Source of the DNA: Amaurobius ferox
Lineage: Eukaryota; Arthropoda; Arachnida; Araneae; Amaurobiidae
Assembly (NCBI GenBank): GCA_951213105.1
Contig: OX578138.1
Span: 68,111,537 to 68,175,536 of the forward strand
Reading direction: 5' to 3'
DNA: 64,000 bases
The position numbers and the translations under genes are program-made. The notes under the pieces are model-generated. The model ran no database searches, was not told where the DNA came from, and was given only the letters and a program-made list of their open reading frames with translations. Below are positions 31,749 to 43,334 of this stretch, in pieces (the stretch's first letter is position 1; each line of letters opens with the position of its first letter).

Positions 31749-32555
31749 TAACAAAAGTGACGTTTTCAAAAATATATCGTATTTCTCTTCTATTATAAAA
31801 TATTTGAATTAAATTAGAAGAAAGAACATTATTCTTTGCATTGTTAGATACTTTAAGCAAGAGGGTTTTTTTTTGGTTTTGAGAGATTTCTAAAGGAAAT
31901 CAAAAATATCTTACATCAGCAAATATGTATTTCGCCCCGTATTACTTGCAAAGAAATCAGTATACTTATCTTAATATGCTTGATTTAGTGTCAATGCGAT
32001 ATATTTAAGTCACACTAAATATAACTTGTTTTATGAATTGCTTATATCAAGTTATCCTATTATGCTTAGTTTTGTGTCAATGTTGCACATTCACGTTACA
32101 CTAATATCAAATTTCTGCTATGAATCGCTTTCTATTGCTTAACATATAGTTCAATATAATTGCTTAACATTAAATATATTCTTTTTAAGGCTAACTCTTG
32201 CATGCTCAGTATAAACTTGGAATCAAAATCTATGAAACAAACTTGAAAGCATACTTTCTTATTGCTTCAAAAACTCCTACAAGTGAAAAGGGGTATTAAA
32301 TATATGTCTTTTGGGAGCAAGAGGAAAAGAACCATACTGATAAGTAGATCTTTAAGCTATTTCAAAACTTTCTCCTGAAAATATATGAGCAGATATTGCA
32401 CGGTTCAAAAGTTCAAGAATCAATCTTTTGACATATTCAGTCGAAAAGTTTCTGATGAATAAATTCAAAATATGTTCGAGACAGACGCTTTATATAACTT
32501 TATTATGTTTCAGAATACATTTTAAAAATATACAATGACTATAGGAAATGCAGGT
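31749..32555. other. AT-rich sequence, nothing recognised
   Basis: No supported features. Confidence 0.4.
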
Positions 32556-32558
32556 ATG

Positions 32559-32591
<33 letters not shown>

Positions 32592-32620
32592 GTGTATATA
32601 TATATAATTATATATATGAT
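32556..32620. repeat. (CA)n-(TA)n microsatellite
   Basis: CA dinucleotides followed by TA dinucleotides; open frames over it are not genes. Confidence 0.9.
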
Positions 32621-32918
32621 TTTTAAAAATGTAAATATTAATTCCATTATTGGGTGTAGTTACAGGCTTAAAAACAGGCTTTCTCAACATGATATACAGA
32701 TTGCAAATGCTTACTTTATATATGGAACAGGGAACGAGGCGTATTTAATACCTATTATTTAGTATATGTTTTATTTATAAAGGATTTATTCTGAAGCCAA
32801 ACGTTGGGTCTACTTTATTTTATTTTTATATTAATTTTTAATTTTACATGTACTCTTCATACAACTTTCAATACGATAAGTCAGAGGTAATTAAAGGTTA
32901 CAAGTAATTGAATTTCTT

Positions 32919-32921
<3 letters not shown>
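32621..32921. other. Unassigned sequence
   Basis: Nothing recognised. Confidence 0.35.
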
Positions 32922-33011
<90 letters not shown>

Positions 33012-33046
33012 TATATATATATCTTTATCTCTCTCTCTCTCTCTCT
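32922..33046. repeat. (TA)n followed by (TC)n
   Basis: Long TA run to about 33023, then CT dinucleotides. Confidence 0.95.
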
Positions 33047-33339
33047 GTGTGCGTGTGCTTGTATATGTGTGTAAAGTAGATCTAAAACGCGAGTTTAAAT
33101 TATATTCAACTGTACTAAACATGATTATATCTACATAACCCGTCTATAGAGAGCATGCACAACTTAAATTATGCTTCCTTTGCAGATAACAGCTTCCACC
33201 AATTAGTTTTTAACTTATCATATGCTGCTCATCAGCATAGAACAGCCGATACACAATCAATGACAGCAAGAACAATTCAGCATGGTCATTCTCAAAAGTT
33301 ACGAAGTTGGCGATATTTAGAAAAATTAATCGCTAATCA
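33047..33339. other. Unassigned sequence
   Basis: Only short frames and no recognised repeat. Confidence 0.35.
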
Positions 33340-33356
33340 TATATATATATATATAT

Positions 33357-33965
33357 ATATATATAGATAGATAGATAGATATATGTGCGCGCGCGTGTGT
33401 GTGTGTGAACGCGATCATGAACAAATGCAGCGTTTCGAAAATTTTATGGTATGATTTTTACAATCAGCGCATCTTATTGATTTTAAACGCAATCGAATGT
33501 TCAGAACATCCAGCAATTTTCAAAATAATATTTGCAAACAAAAATCCTTGAAAAATCAAGATTTTCAATAATTATAAATAAACAATTTTTTTGTATTGAA
33601 AAACTAATAATATAAACTTTAGAACAACGCTGATGTGAGCTGCATTCCAGATATTTTGTATATATATATAGATAGATAGATAGATATATGTGCGCGCGCG
33701 TGTGTGTGTGTGAACGCGATCATGAACAAATGCAGCGTTTCGAAAATTTTATGGTATGATTTTTACAATCAGCGCATCTTATTGATTTTAAACGCAATCG
33801 AATGTTCAGAACATCCAGCAATTTTCAAAATAATATTTGCAAACAAAAATCCTTGAAAAATCAAGATTTTCAATAATTATAAATAAACAATTTTTTTGTA
33901 TTGAAAAACTAATAATATAAACTTTAGAACAACGCTGATGTGAGCTGCATTCCAGATATTTTGTA
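33357..33965 (+). repeat. Perfect tandem duplication, 305-base unit, two copies
   Basis: Copy 1 (about 33357-33660) and copy 2 (33661-33965) read identically from the TA/GATA microsatellite start through ATTCCAGATATTTTGTA. The unit contains GATA repeats, a GCGCGCGTGTGT run, and text related to the middle of R1 (AAACGCAATCGAATGTTCAG, AACTTTAGAACAACGC). No mismatch was found on reading both copies. Confidence 0.93.
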
Positions 33966-34340
33966 CGATTTTTGAAAGAATTCTAAAAAAAAGTCGTTAA
34001 AATGTCAGGTTCTTTAATTTCGTTAAATAAATAATATTTTCATTCATCATTTTTCTTTATAAAGCGAATGACATAAATTTTAGAAAGCTTGCATTAACCG
34101 TTTTCGAAATTGCCCGTTTAATAAATGGATTTATATATTATTTTATAAAATTTAAAAAATAGTAAGTATCATAAAATATGTTTGTTCACTTTCCATATGC
34201 AATACTATTCAACATATCAGTGAACATCATTTTGGTGGATCTAGTTCTTTCCTTTCGCGAGAGATGTGATAATTTTGCAGTAGTTTTGTTATTAGACGTT
34301 CAAGAATTCAGCAATAGTTATTGTTTTCACAGGTTATTAA
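33966..34340 (+). repeat. Divergent R1-related 3' part
   Basis: Continues the R1-like order after the duplicated unit: GAATGACATAAATTTTAGAA, GTTCACTTTCCATATGCAAT, and CATCATTTTGGTGGATCTAG are clear but diverged counterparts of R1. The standard 3' end is missing. This is an older or separate subfamily. Confidence 0.6.
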
Positions 34341-34829
34341 TTAAATGTCAGTAACCTTTTGATGAGAATTTTGCACGTGAATTTAAATAAGACATTCTCT
34401 TTAGAGTCATGAGTGACCAAAAGGACCTAGTTTCATTTTACTTTATGTTAAGTCAATGCTAAAAACATTGTGCCATAGATCTTGTACACCATTACTTCGT
34501 TGTGACAGAAGTACAAATATTTTATTATGTGTGAAAAATGCATGTGCTAGTTTTTTTATGACTAACCTCTTTGAATTTTAAGTTCATGTGCCAGTTATTT
34601 TTTTAAAAAACAACCTCTTTGAATTTTGCATTTTGTCAAACCGGGTTTAATAGTGATTTGTTCGAACTTGATATAGTAATTCCCCTTCGAACATTTTCTT
34701 TACCATGATTTATGACTTACGATTTAGAGCCTAGAACGGCGCCTAGAGATCTATTGTACTATCCCCCCAAAAAGAACGCAGAATCAAAAAAAGGTCCCCA
34801 AGAGAAGAGACCAGCAGCTGAAGGCAAAG
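34341..34829. other. Unassigned sequence
   Basis: The last 130 bases may belong to the 3' untranslated part of the LINE remnant that follows on the minus strand. Confidence 0.35.
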
Positions 34830-35760
34830 ATCAGCAGGCAATTGAAAGGAATATCCTGCAACTCCCAGGGTTTGATCACATGTCGATTCAATTGCTCGAA
34901 CCTTACGGAAGAAAACTCTTCACACTTACAGAGTATGTGTGAGGCAGTTTCTTCACTATATTTTCAACCTCTACATATCGGGCCCTTAGCAACACCCATA
35001 ATGCTTAAGTGTCTTTTAAAGGTGCAATTCCAGTAAGGGGCCCAACAGCCATTCTCATGGCAGTTCTATTGTGCTTGAGTAGCTCCCTATTACGCACACT
35101 AGGGCACACACAGTTCAGTTCTTTCGTCTGCCTTTGGCTCTTGATGTCGCTCCAGTTCTCGCAATGCATTCTCCTAAAGATGCCATAAACAGTTATTCTG
35201 GTCAGCTCAGAGATGCCTAACGCTGTCTCTGGATCAACAAAGGGTGTACTTTCGCCTGCCTTTGACCCTTAGTATTACGCCAGTTCTTGCACTGAAGCTT
35301 TCTGAAGATGTCATAGACAATTCTTCTAGTCAGTTCATTAGGAACACCCAAAGCTGGCTCGGGACCAACAAAAGGTGTACTTAACCATTTCTAGCCAATT
35401 CATCAGCCATTTCATTACCCGGAATGCCTGAATGTCCAGGCACCCAGTAAAAGGTGATTTTATTGTTGGTGGCAAGATAACAAAACGCAGTATAGCACTC
35501 CCAGACAAAAGAGGATGTCATAGTAGACTCCCCCAAAGCCATAAGAGTAGCCTGGCTGTGAGAACAGATGTAGATGCAATTACTCCTGTAGCTTCTGTCA
35601 GAGTAAATCCTGCAACACATTAGAATAGCGAAGACCTCAGCCTAAAAGACAGTAGTGTAGCTGCCAAGTGGGTAAAACAGTTTTGCACCGTCATATGGAC
35701 AACATACACCAGCACCAGTGTTAAGACCTAACTTGGAACCATCAGTGTCTTACAATACAC
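34830..35760 (-). pseudogene. 3' end of a LINE ORF2 with RNase H domain, degenerate
   Basis: Minus strand, N to C. T-D-G-S-K-L-G-L-N-T-G-A-G-V (first RNase H aspartate, about 35745) is followed by a stop then A-E-V-F-A-I (the glutamate) and C-I-Y-I-C-S-H-S-Q-A-T-L-M-A-L, where the usual S-D-S-Q has His in place of Asp. ITFYWVPGHSGIPGNEMADE then LARNG closes the domain. After a stop and frame changes, a terminal zinc-finger-like block reads E-E-T-A-S-H-I-L-C-K-C-E-E-F (about 34935). This layout (RNase H then C-terminal H/C motif) fits I- or R1-type non-LTR retrotransposons. Between them a segment of about 120 bases is duplicated in tandem. Not functional. Confidence 0.8.
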
Positions 35761-36499
35761 TTTACCATACGTAGTATGTTTATGTAAAAAGAAAGCGTTG
35801 CGATGGGTTTCTGGTTGACTTTACGTACACAGAGCATCCTTGAATACGAATCAACCATTTCTTGAATTGTGCCCATGTATCTCTCTACCTGTTAGTGATC
35901 CTATGTACACGATATCTCTATAGCAATTTGAGTGCATTAAATGATATTTGTTATTTCATTTGGTAATTATAAGAGCCCAAATTTATTTTCAATTAAATAG
36001 GACAGGTTAGGTGAGGAATCCGCCTCTACAAGAGTGAATCTTGTGCCTGCTTAATGAGGTCTTATAGTCTAATCGCTAAACCAGTGTTGCCTCGGCCATG
36101 GGGGCATATTCATGAGATCTATTTTCTGGGCAGGATCATAAGAACACCTGACAAGAAAACTCGAAAAACATTCTAAAAATAATTGTAAGCGTTATTAAAG
36201 AAAGACATTTTATTGTGACATTTCATTTAAAAATGGAAGAATTATATCATCAATAGAATGCTAAAACGGAAGAATTATATCATTAATAGAATGCTAACAC
36301 GCTCTGTTTTTGAGATAAAGCACTTTTTGACGCATTTTGAAAAATATTCAAAACATATACTCCACATTATTGAGAGGATGAATTACATGCCAAATAGCAT
36401 TTAATGAAAAAATAAACAGACACTATTGTTCACTGCTAACTACAAAACTTCGAAAATTTTGTAGTTATTTAATTCACAAAAAACAATGAGTTTGTTGTG
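35761..36499. other. Unassigned sequence, possible R1 trace
   Basis: AGCATCCTTGAATACGAATC at about 35837 resembles the start region of R1 (GCATCCCTGATCACGAATC). A 32-base unit (GGAAGAATTATATCAT..AATAGAATGCTAA) is repeated twice at 36233-36297. Otherwise nothing. Confidence 0.35.
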
Positions 36500-37120
36500 A
36501 CCGGCTCTTGCGCCATTCCTAAAGCGATCGACAGTGCAATAAAGCACATCCTGCATTATACGTTAGGGATCGATGATTAATGATTTTTCCCTAATCGTAT
36601 AATATCAGGCTACTACACTCGAGGTCTTAGTTTCAAAGAAACGATGCCAGCAAACCGTCCCCCTCCATTGTTACTGGACGACAAAATAAAACACTGAACC
36701 TTCTCGATTATGATCTCAAACGCCATTCACGAGATGGCAACACCACATAAGGCGCATTCTATTCCTTTTCGCGGCATTCCACCATCGACGATTCCTCGTC
36801 TACTGCATGATCGAATAACGCACTTCACAGTCTCGACCGCGAACGCTAACAATCAGAGCTTCGAGATTTAAAATTGGTGAGCTTTATGCTTCATCCTCGC
36901 CATTTTCGCAGACGCGTGACAGATCTTTCCAGGAGAAGGAGTGTGTGGCGACATACAGACCGACCGTGTTGCAAAGCATATCCTGAATTATAAGTCCGAA
37001 CTGGGAGATATCTTTTGGCCTAATTGTACAGTATCGGGCTACTACACTCAAGGCGTAGGGTTTAAACCTAATGTCGGTCAGCAAGCCGGTTTCCTCAGGC
37101 TGATTGATATTCCTCAAGAT
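36500..37120. repeat. Two diverged direct copies of about 130 bases
   Basis: About 36525-36660 and 36970-37095 share CATCCTG-ATTATA, TAATTGTACAGTATCGGGCT or close variants, and CTACACTC-AGG. Open frames here (for example minus 36884-37117) have no recognised motif. The region is less AT-rich than its surroundings and may be an unknown element. Confidence 0.5.
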
Positions 37121-37643
37121 CGAGTCATAATAAAATTGAAATTCTTCTTATAGTTTTATCCTAATATCGAAATTCGTTAATAGGTAGCAAAAGTTTTAAA
37201 TTAAAAATATGTTTTGTAACATTTTCTCCACATTTACTACGTATGGCAAATTGCTCAATAGAATTTCAACAACAGTTTTCATAGTAATGCGAAAGAAAAC
37301 CCATATGGACAATACTGGATTTTTCATAGCTGTAAAGTGTTTATTTGTGATACATTTAGAAAATATTTATTCCTACCTGTTTTTAACCGCATCATAAACA
37401 CATACAAGTGTGTTATTAGTATTGAATTAATATCACTCAAAACTTTCGTAAAATTAATCAATTTCCCATATTTAGGAGTCATATATCATTATTAAATCAC
37501 TAAATGAGTCTTGGCTTAAGTATCGTTTCTTTTCCCAGTTTTAGATTTTATATTTTTCTCGGCTCACTGAAGGTCTCCTGGTCTGTGTTATGTATCTATG
37601 TTCATATCTTTACCTTTAAAATAGTTAGAAAATAACCTAAATG
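37121..37643. other. AT-rich sequence, nothing recognised
   Basis: No supported features. Confidence 0.4.
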
Positions 37644-38557
37644 AAAAAATCTGATGTGGGCCGCAAACATGACTTTCCTTATATAATGCAATGTTTTTAC
37701 TACCTTTTACAGTAAAAAAAAGGATTATTCTTATAGTGGATACTTATATTCTTTCCAAGATATTGATATTTCGTTAATTATTCGTCATTTTCATTGATTT
37801 AGTGTCATTTTTATCCATTTGGCGAGATTTTTGTTAATTTGGCAATGGCGACATTCCGTCGCCAAATCTCGCCAAGCGTTATTGACGGAGAAATAAGTTA
37901 TTCTTATAGCAGATTGCCGTTCAAATATAAAAGTATTACTCAAAGTATCTTTTCTTGTGAATGGAATGAGCTAGATCCACGAAAATGACGTCACCCAATT
38001 TAACACATGATATTACATATTAAAAGTGAAAATGTTGCTCAGTAGTTAATATTTTTTTTAATTTATGAGATTTTTTAATAAATGTATTTGAAAAATGTGC
38101 AATATCTCGAGAATGGTTCATGCTAGCGTTCTAAAGTTTATGTTAATTGTTTTCTAAGGAAAAATTACATACGAAATGTCTATTTGCGTAATTTTATTAA
38201 AGGTTTTGATTTTTTGATGAATTTTTCAAAATTTCACTCGAAAATGTAGGGGGTTTCTGAATATTCGATTGTGTTTAAAAACAATAGGCTTCCAGTATTC
38301 ACGGATTGTACTTTTTTTTTGTACCAAATTTCATTCGAATCACACCATTTGTTCGTGAGATATCGTCTCCACAGACTCACTGACACACACACATACTTTC
38401 ACACACACACACACACACACACAGATAGACATCACCTCAAAAATGTTCGATTTGTGATCAGGGATGCTTGAAACGTGCTCTCCAGTCGAAAACTCGAATT
38501 CGAATTTTCGACCTCGTTACAGTACTTTCCTTATACATTATATGTATATAAGAAATG
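37644..38557 (-). repeat. R1 repeat, copy e (reverse)
   Basis: Begins AAAAAATCTGATGTGGGCCG (3' end) and finishes with CTTATACATTATATGTATAT (5' hairpin). Several short deletions relative to copies a and b; (CA)n at 38381-38422. Confidence 0.88.
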
Positions 38558-38667
38558 AAAAAATATTCCAAAGAAAAATTTATTAACGAAATTAAAGATC
38601 TTTATAAAACAGTAAATTCAGGATAAATAAACATACAAAATTAAAAGTTGAAAATATAAGCCTGTTG
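38558..38667. other. Short spacer
   Basis: Nothing recognised. Confidence 0.3.
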
Positions 38668-38921
38668 CAAAGGTGAACCAATTTGTTGCACTAACTTTGA
38701 ACCGATTTGTTGTATTTAAGGTGAACCAACTTGTTGTACTAAAGATGAATCAATTTGTTGTACTAAAAGTGAACCAATTTATTATACTGAAGGTGATCCA
38801 ATTAGCTGCACTAAAGGCGAACCGCTTTGTTAAACTAAAAGTGGAGCAATTTTCTGCCACTGCAGGCAAACAGATTTTCAACACTGACGGTGAACCGCTT
38901 TTGTTCACAGAAAGTGAATAA
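38668..38921 (+). repeat. 27-base minisatellite, about eight units, partly open in two frames
   Basis: Units resemble GTGAACCAATTTGTTGTACT followed by AAAG. One frame is fully open for 82 residues with nine-residue repeats V-N-Q-F-V-V-L-K-(V/M). A second frame gives E-P-I-C-C-T-K-G repeats but has TAA stops at two units. A unit length divisible by three keeps frames open, so coding is unproven. It lies immediately beyond the 5' end of R1 copy e. Confidence 0.75.
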
Positions 38922-39701
38922 ATAATATGCGCAAAGAAAAATAAAGGAAAATTTTTATAAGTAAAATTAATAATTACGATATTTTGTCAGTGGTGTTAGA
39001 AGATCATTGAAGAAATATCAGAACAATAAATAACAGCATATAAATAATTTTATTAGTAAATTAGTCTTTTTTCTATAAACAAACAGCTTTTATATTATAT
39101 ATTAAACATATATTTAAAAATAATTGCATTTTACTAAAATTAAGAACGGGATAAGATTTATGATATTACATCACATAGTAATTTTAATTCCTATTCTATA
39201 ACTTTAAGCATAACGTGCCCCAAACCCAAATCTCCAGAGAAATTCACCACTTTCATCTTTCTAATCTTTAAACAGCTTCACATAAAAAAAATAATAGTAA
39301 CTAAAAATAACTTAAAGTTAAAATATAAATTTCGTAAAATGTTGAAAAAATGAATAATGATTAATCCGTATTGAACGCTTAAATGTATAGGAAATGAGTA
39401 ATCTTGTGTCATGAAGCTTAACTGTACATAATTAAAATATTTTCAAATTTACTTTGTAAAGATGAAGGCGAAAATATTGCACTCTAGGACATTAATATTT
39501 CTTGTTTGAAAGAACATATTTTTTGCTGGATATTATATTAATTTTAGTTTTAAGACGAATGGCTGAAAATTAATTTTATATTAATTTCATATAATATTTT
39601 TTATAACTAATATTATATTGTTTCGAACTTGTAAAATGCTCTGGAGTCTTCACCCCCCCTATCTCACTAGGGTTTCCATATGCCAAAATCCGAAGAAGGG
39701 T
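38922..39701. other. AT-rich sequence, nothing recognised
   Basis: No supported features. Confidence 0.4.
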
Positions 39702-40115
39702 TGTCAGATTTGGCAATTTATCGCTAATTTGGCGACTTTCCGATGGTTCGAGAAACATCTCGAAATAACGATTATTCTACGAAATATGAGATATTCTAGA
39801 AGTTTCTGTAGAGAGTATATAAAAGGAGTCACGACTAAATTGGAGGGCAGTTGTCGTGATGCGAGCTACACTGAACTGTGATTTTTGACAATCTTTTGAG
39901 AATATTAGCAGCTATTTTGTGAAATGAATTACGTCAATGTTTTGAGAACAGTATCGGTTGTTTTGTCAAATTATTGGAGCGTTTAAGTGCTATTTTACTA
40001 GTTATTGTTCCTGTTTACGCTGTGTTTGTGAATAAACGTGCTATTTATCCAGAAATTTGAACTCATTCTTGTATCCTGAGCGCGCACCCACGATTCCAGA
40101 GGATATGTCGTAACA
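39702..40115 (+). mobile_element. Possible solo LTR
   Basis: TGTCAGATTTGG at the left and GTCGTAACA at the right give the TG..CA ends of an LTR. Inside are a TATA box (GAGTATATAAAAGGAG, about 39814) and a polyadenylation signal (GAATAAACG, about 40031) in the right order and spacing for promoter and R/U5. No internal retroelement is attached. The adjacent 5-mers (AGGGT and ATAGT) match at only three of five positions, so the exact ends are uncertain. Confidence 0.45.
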
Positions 40116-40673
40116 ATAGTCCTTATTCAATAATTTCCTCTCTATAAAATAATTAGTCTTACAAAAGTATTTTGAAATGTTATAAAATTATGTTAATATT
40201 CCATGTCAAGGAATATATCTTCTCGTTTTTACTCCAGCTATGAATGAATTAAGAAGTAATTTTATTACAACATTCACTAATTCTAGTGGGTACGATTGTT
40301 TTAATGCCCACATAAATAATTTTTAATTATCTTTAACCTAACTGAACTTAAAACTTCCATTTGGCCAAATTCAACATAAACAAGGGAGGGAGGCATTGGC
40401 CGAATGGAACAAGTGAAAATAAGTGTTACACATCCATCTTGATAGGCACTTATTTTGGGAAACGATTCTTTCTGTACGCTTTTATTTTCACCTCCCCAAA
40501 AGCATTGAGCAAAATATCTCAGAACAATATTATTTTAAGCTCAAATGATGGAATTAAAGTAAATTCCATGTGCATGTGATGGTCTACAAGAAAATAGTCC
40601 AACTGTCGGAATTATTCAAAATTCAGTTTAGGGCCTTGTTAAGTTCAGATTTTTAGGCTGATTCAAAAATCAT
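40116..40673. other. AT-rich sequence, nothing recognised
   Basis: Short frames only. Confidence 0.35.
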
Positions 40674-41304
40674 CAAGAGAGATCAATCATGCATAAAACA
40701 TTGCTTATGAAACACTTTCCAGCTGAAATGCAATTTTATGTAAGCATCTCCGAAATGCAATACATTCAGCGCTGATATATTTTAAATTACCAGAGTGCTA
40801 CAGTAACGTATTATATTTGAAAATTTCAAACTGCATCAAAAAAATGAACTCTATTCAAATGACGTCACCGAAATATAAATCGTCTGGCTTTCTTTGTAAC
40901 AGCAGTGAATATTTCATTCACACACTTTGTTACAGACTCCAAGGTTGAATAATTTTGCGTGAAAAAATTCAGCAATTCTTATGGAACTCATCTTACAATC
41001 ATTTGGTTACATTCTGCATTAATTAAAATTAGGCTTCGTTGAAGAAATAATCAAAGTTTCATGATTATTTAAACTAAAAAATATTGTAACTGAGTTGGTG
41101 CAGAGTATAGATGCACAGAAAAAACTCAAAAATAAAGCGGTTTTAGGACGGAAGCAACACTAAATATAAACTTAAAAGAACTTTAATTATCACGATTTTT
41201 ACACTGGAAAAAAAGATGGATGCCATATATTTTGAAGTGGATCACGTGATCTCTTCATATAATATGGGTGTAATTATTTTGTTAATGCTTATTTATAAAA
41301 CTAC

Positions 41305-41705
41305 CGAACGTATGTGGGGTCACCACTTTATGAGGGTGACGTGGTATCTTTAATGCGTGACAAGGAAATAGTCAACCGCCAGATACGTTAGATTGGTTAC
41401 GTGTGTTGAATCACTTGGCTCGCTCGTACAAGGGAAGATTGCGGTTTAAAACTTAACAATTTAATAACAAGAAACTTTAATACAACAAAGAATTAGATTT
41501 ACATTACATGCTTGGCTCAAAACTGCCAGAGCGTAACTTATCCAGTTTAATACATGCATGTTAGAGTTGAGCGAATGAGATTAGTGAAAACCAACGAGCC
41601 TGAAGTCGTAGCGATTGCTGTATCTTAAATATCTTGCCACAGACATGCGCATTGCAGTATTTAATGGTCAAGCAGAAACTGCGTAGTCCCGCAGCAACGG
41701 TGGCA
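41305..41705 (-). mobile_element. Solo LTR-like insertion in R3
   Basis: Absent from the two other R3 copies, which read AACTACC-AAC-ATATTTTGCTG straight through. On the minus strand it begins TGCCACCGTTGCTGCGGGAC and ends near GTGGTGACCCCACA, which looks like a BEL/Pao or Gypsy LTR; a GTATTAAAG..TTGTTATTAAA region could be the polyadenylation part. A four-base CTAC is found on each side (41301-41304 and 41706-41709), a plausible target-site duplication. No internal coding region remains. Confidence 0.6.
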
Positions 41706-41758
41706 CTACACATATTTTGCTGAAATGTCTTTATATATCTTATGGAATAATTTGAATA

Positions 41759-43166
41759 CACTCTTTTGTAAAAAAAAAACAAAAAACGAAGCACCATGAA
41801 GAAAGTGACTGTTTTTATTGAATATAAATATGCGTACAGATCATACATAGATAATGAAATGATTATAAAATCAAGGCCACAGGACCTATCAATGGTTAGC
41901 AATTGCAGATTGAAATTTCAAATCAGTAATTGGTGAAACCCCACTTGGCCACAATGCATTCTTGTATACGTCTAGATAAGGAGTAATAAAGTTTCCCAAT
42001 GTTATCCTGCGATACATTCTGTCAGGCATTCCTCAATTCTTGCTCCAGATCTGCTACATTTCGGGGTGCCCGAATCTGGCGGCCAAGCATGTCTCATACA
42101 TGTTCGTCTGTTGAAAGGTCTGGTGACCTTGCTGGCCGAAGCACAGTGTCAACAGCACGGAGACAGTCCACTGATATGCGAGCCGAATGAGGCGTGGCAT
42201 TATCTTGTTAGAAAATGGCCTCAGAATGTCGTACCACGAAGGGTAACGCAAACGGCAGCAGGATTTCATCAATGTATCGTTGAGCAGTTAAAGTTGTACG
42301 CAGGATGACTGGGGGCGACCTGCTGTCGTAAGAGATCCACACCATCACACCAGGGGTAATGGTTGTGTGTCTGTGTAAAACAAAGGCTGATTGGGACCGC
42401 TGGCTCTGGCGCCTTTACGATGATCATCTGATGAAAGACTGAAGCGTGATTCATCGCTGAACACTATGCGACGTCAGTCTGCTGACAGCCATGATGCTCG
42501 GTTTCGAAACCACTCGATCGATGTTGTAGAGTTACGGGCAGACGTCTTAAGGGTCGCTGTGAACGTAACCCCACGTCATCCAAGCGCCGTGAAAGGATGG
42601 AATGTACCACGGGTGGTATGGAAGAGTCTGTAGCGCGTTGGATGGTGGACGATCATGCCATTGGGGCAGTTCGGGCCTGTCGCAGAATTATCCGGTCTTG
42701 CTTCGCATTCGTGCACCTTGGATTTCCACAGCCTTTATTCCGCCGATAAGTTCCTTGCAGCAACCATTGCTGCCAGCATCTTTACACAGCAGAGTCCGTT
42801 CGTTGCAGGTGGCGGCCTATTGCTCGGTATGACTAGCCAGCTTCACGCATCGCGACTGTACGTCCACATTCGAACTCGTCTAATTGCTTATAAGGTCTTC
42901 GGCAACGTCGTAACGGCATCATTGGTTGTTCCACGGAACTGAAACGGCGATAACGAGCAAAGATAAACCGTCCATATATTTAACCTGTTTTATAGGATGC
43001 TAGTTGCGAAGTAGAAACGCGCTGTATGACCGAAGTTAACACTCAATGGCCTTGCAAATTTAATCATTTGCATATTTGGTATAAAGGAATTTGCATGCGA
43101 AATTTCGAGATGATCGGATTATTTTTTAGGGGTGCTTCGTTTTTTTTTTTTTTTTGCAAAAGAGTG
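41759..43166 (-). mobile_element. Full-length Tc1-like transposon (1408 bases) in R3
   Basis: Terminal inverted repeats of about 37 bases, CACTCTTTTG then an A-run then CGAAGCACC at left and its complement at right, flanked by TA on both sides (41757-41758 and 43167-43168). The intact R3 copy at 46850-46866 reads TTTGAATATTTCC with a single TA, i.e. the empty target site. It contains the transposase pseudogene at 41923-42922. Confidence 0.93.
41923..42922 (-). pseudogene. Tc1-like transposase pseudogene
   Basis: Starts M-P-L-R-R-C-R-R-P-Y-K-Q-L-D-E-F-E, the same opening as the copy at 59833. It continues G-R-T-V-A-M-R-E-A-G-stop-S-Y-R-A-I-G-R-H-L (helix-turn-helix). Other landmarks, spread over two or three frames, are V-F-S-D-E-S-R-F-S-L-S-S-D-D-H (first Asp), Q-D-N-A-T-P-H-S (second Asp) and DEHVWDMLGRQIRAPRN, NVADLEQELRNA, QNVSQDNIGKLYYSLS, ending KWGFTNY. 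The catalytic D, D and E are still readable but stops and frameshifts lie between them. Inactive. Confidence 0.87.
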
Positions 43167-43334
43167 TATTTCCTAAAATTTTCGAATCAATTTGTGAATT
43201 TTAACTTCGCTTAAACAATGTTTGACAAATTAGGTACCATAGGTTGTAGTGTATTTCACTCTTTCAACCCGGGTTCAATCCAAAACTAATTGGGTGCTTT
43301 CATTATTTAACATTGCCATATGTCCCACAGACCG

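Noticed and set aside
39697..40120. A five-base target duplication around the possible solo LTR
   Set aside because: AGGGT and ATAGT agree at only three positions; the element ends may be off by a few bases or the duplication has decayed.
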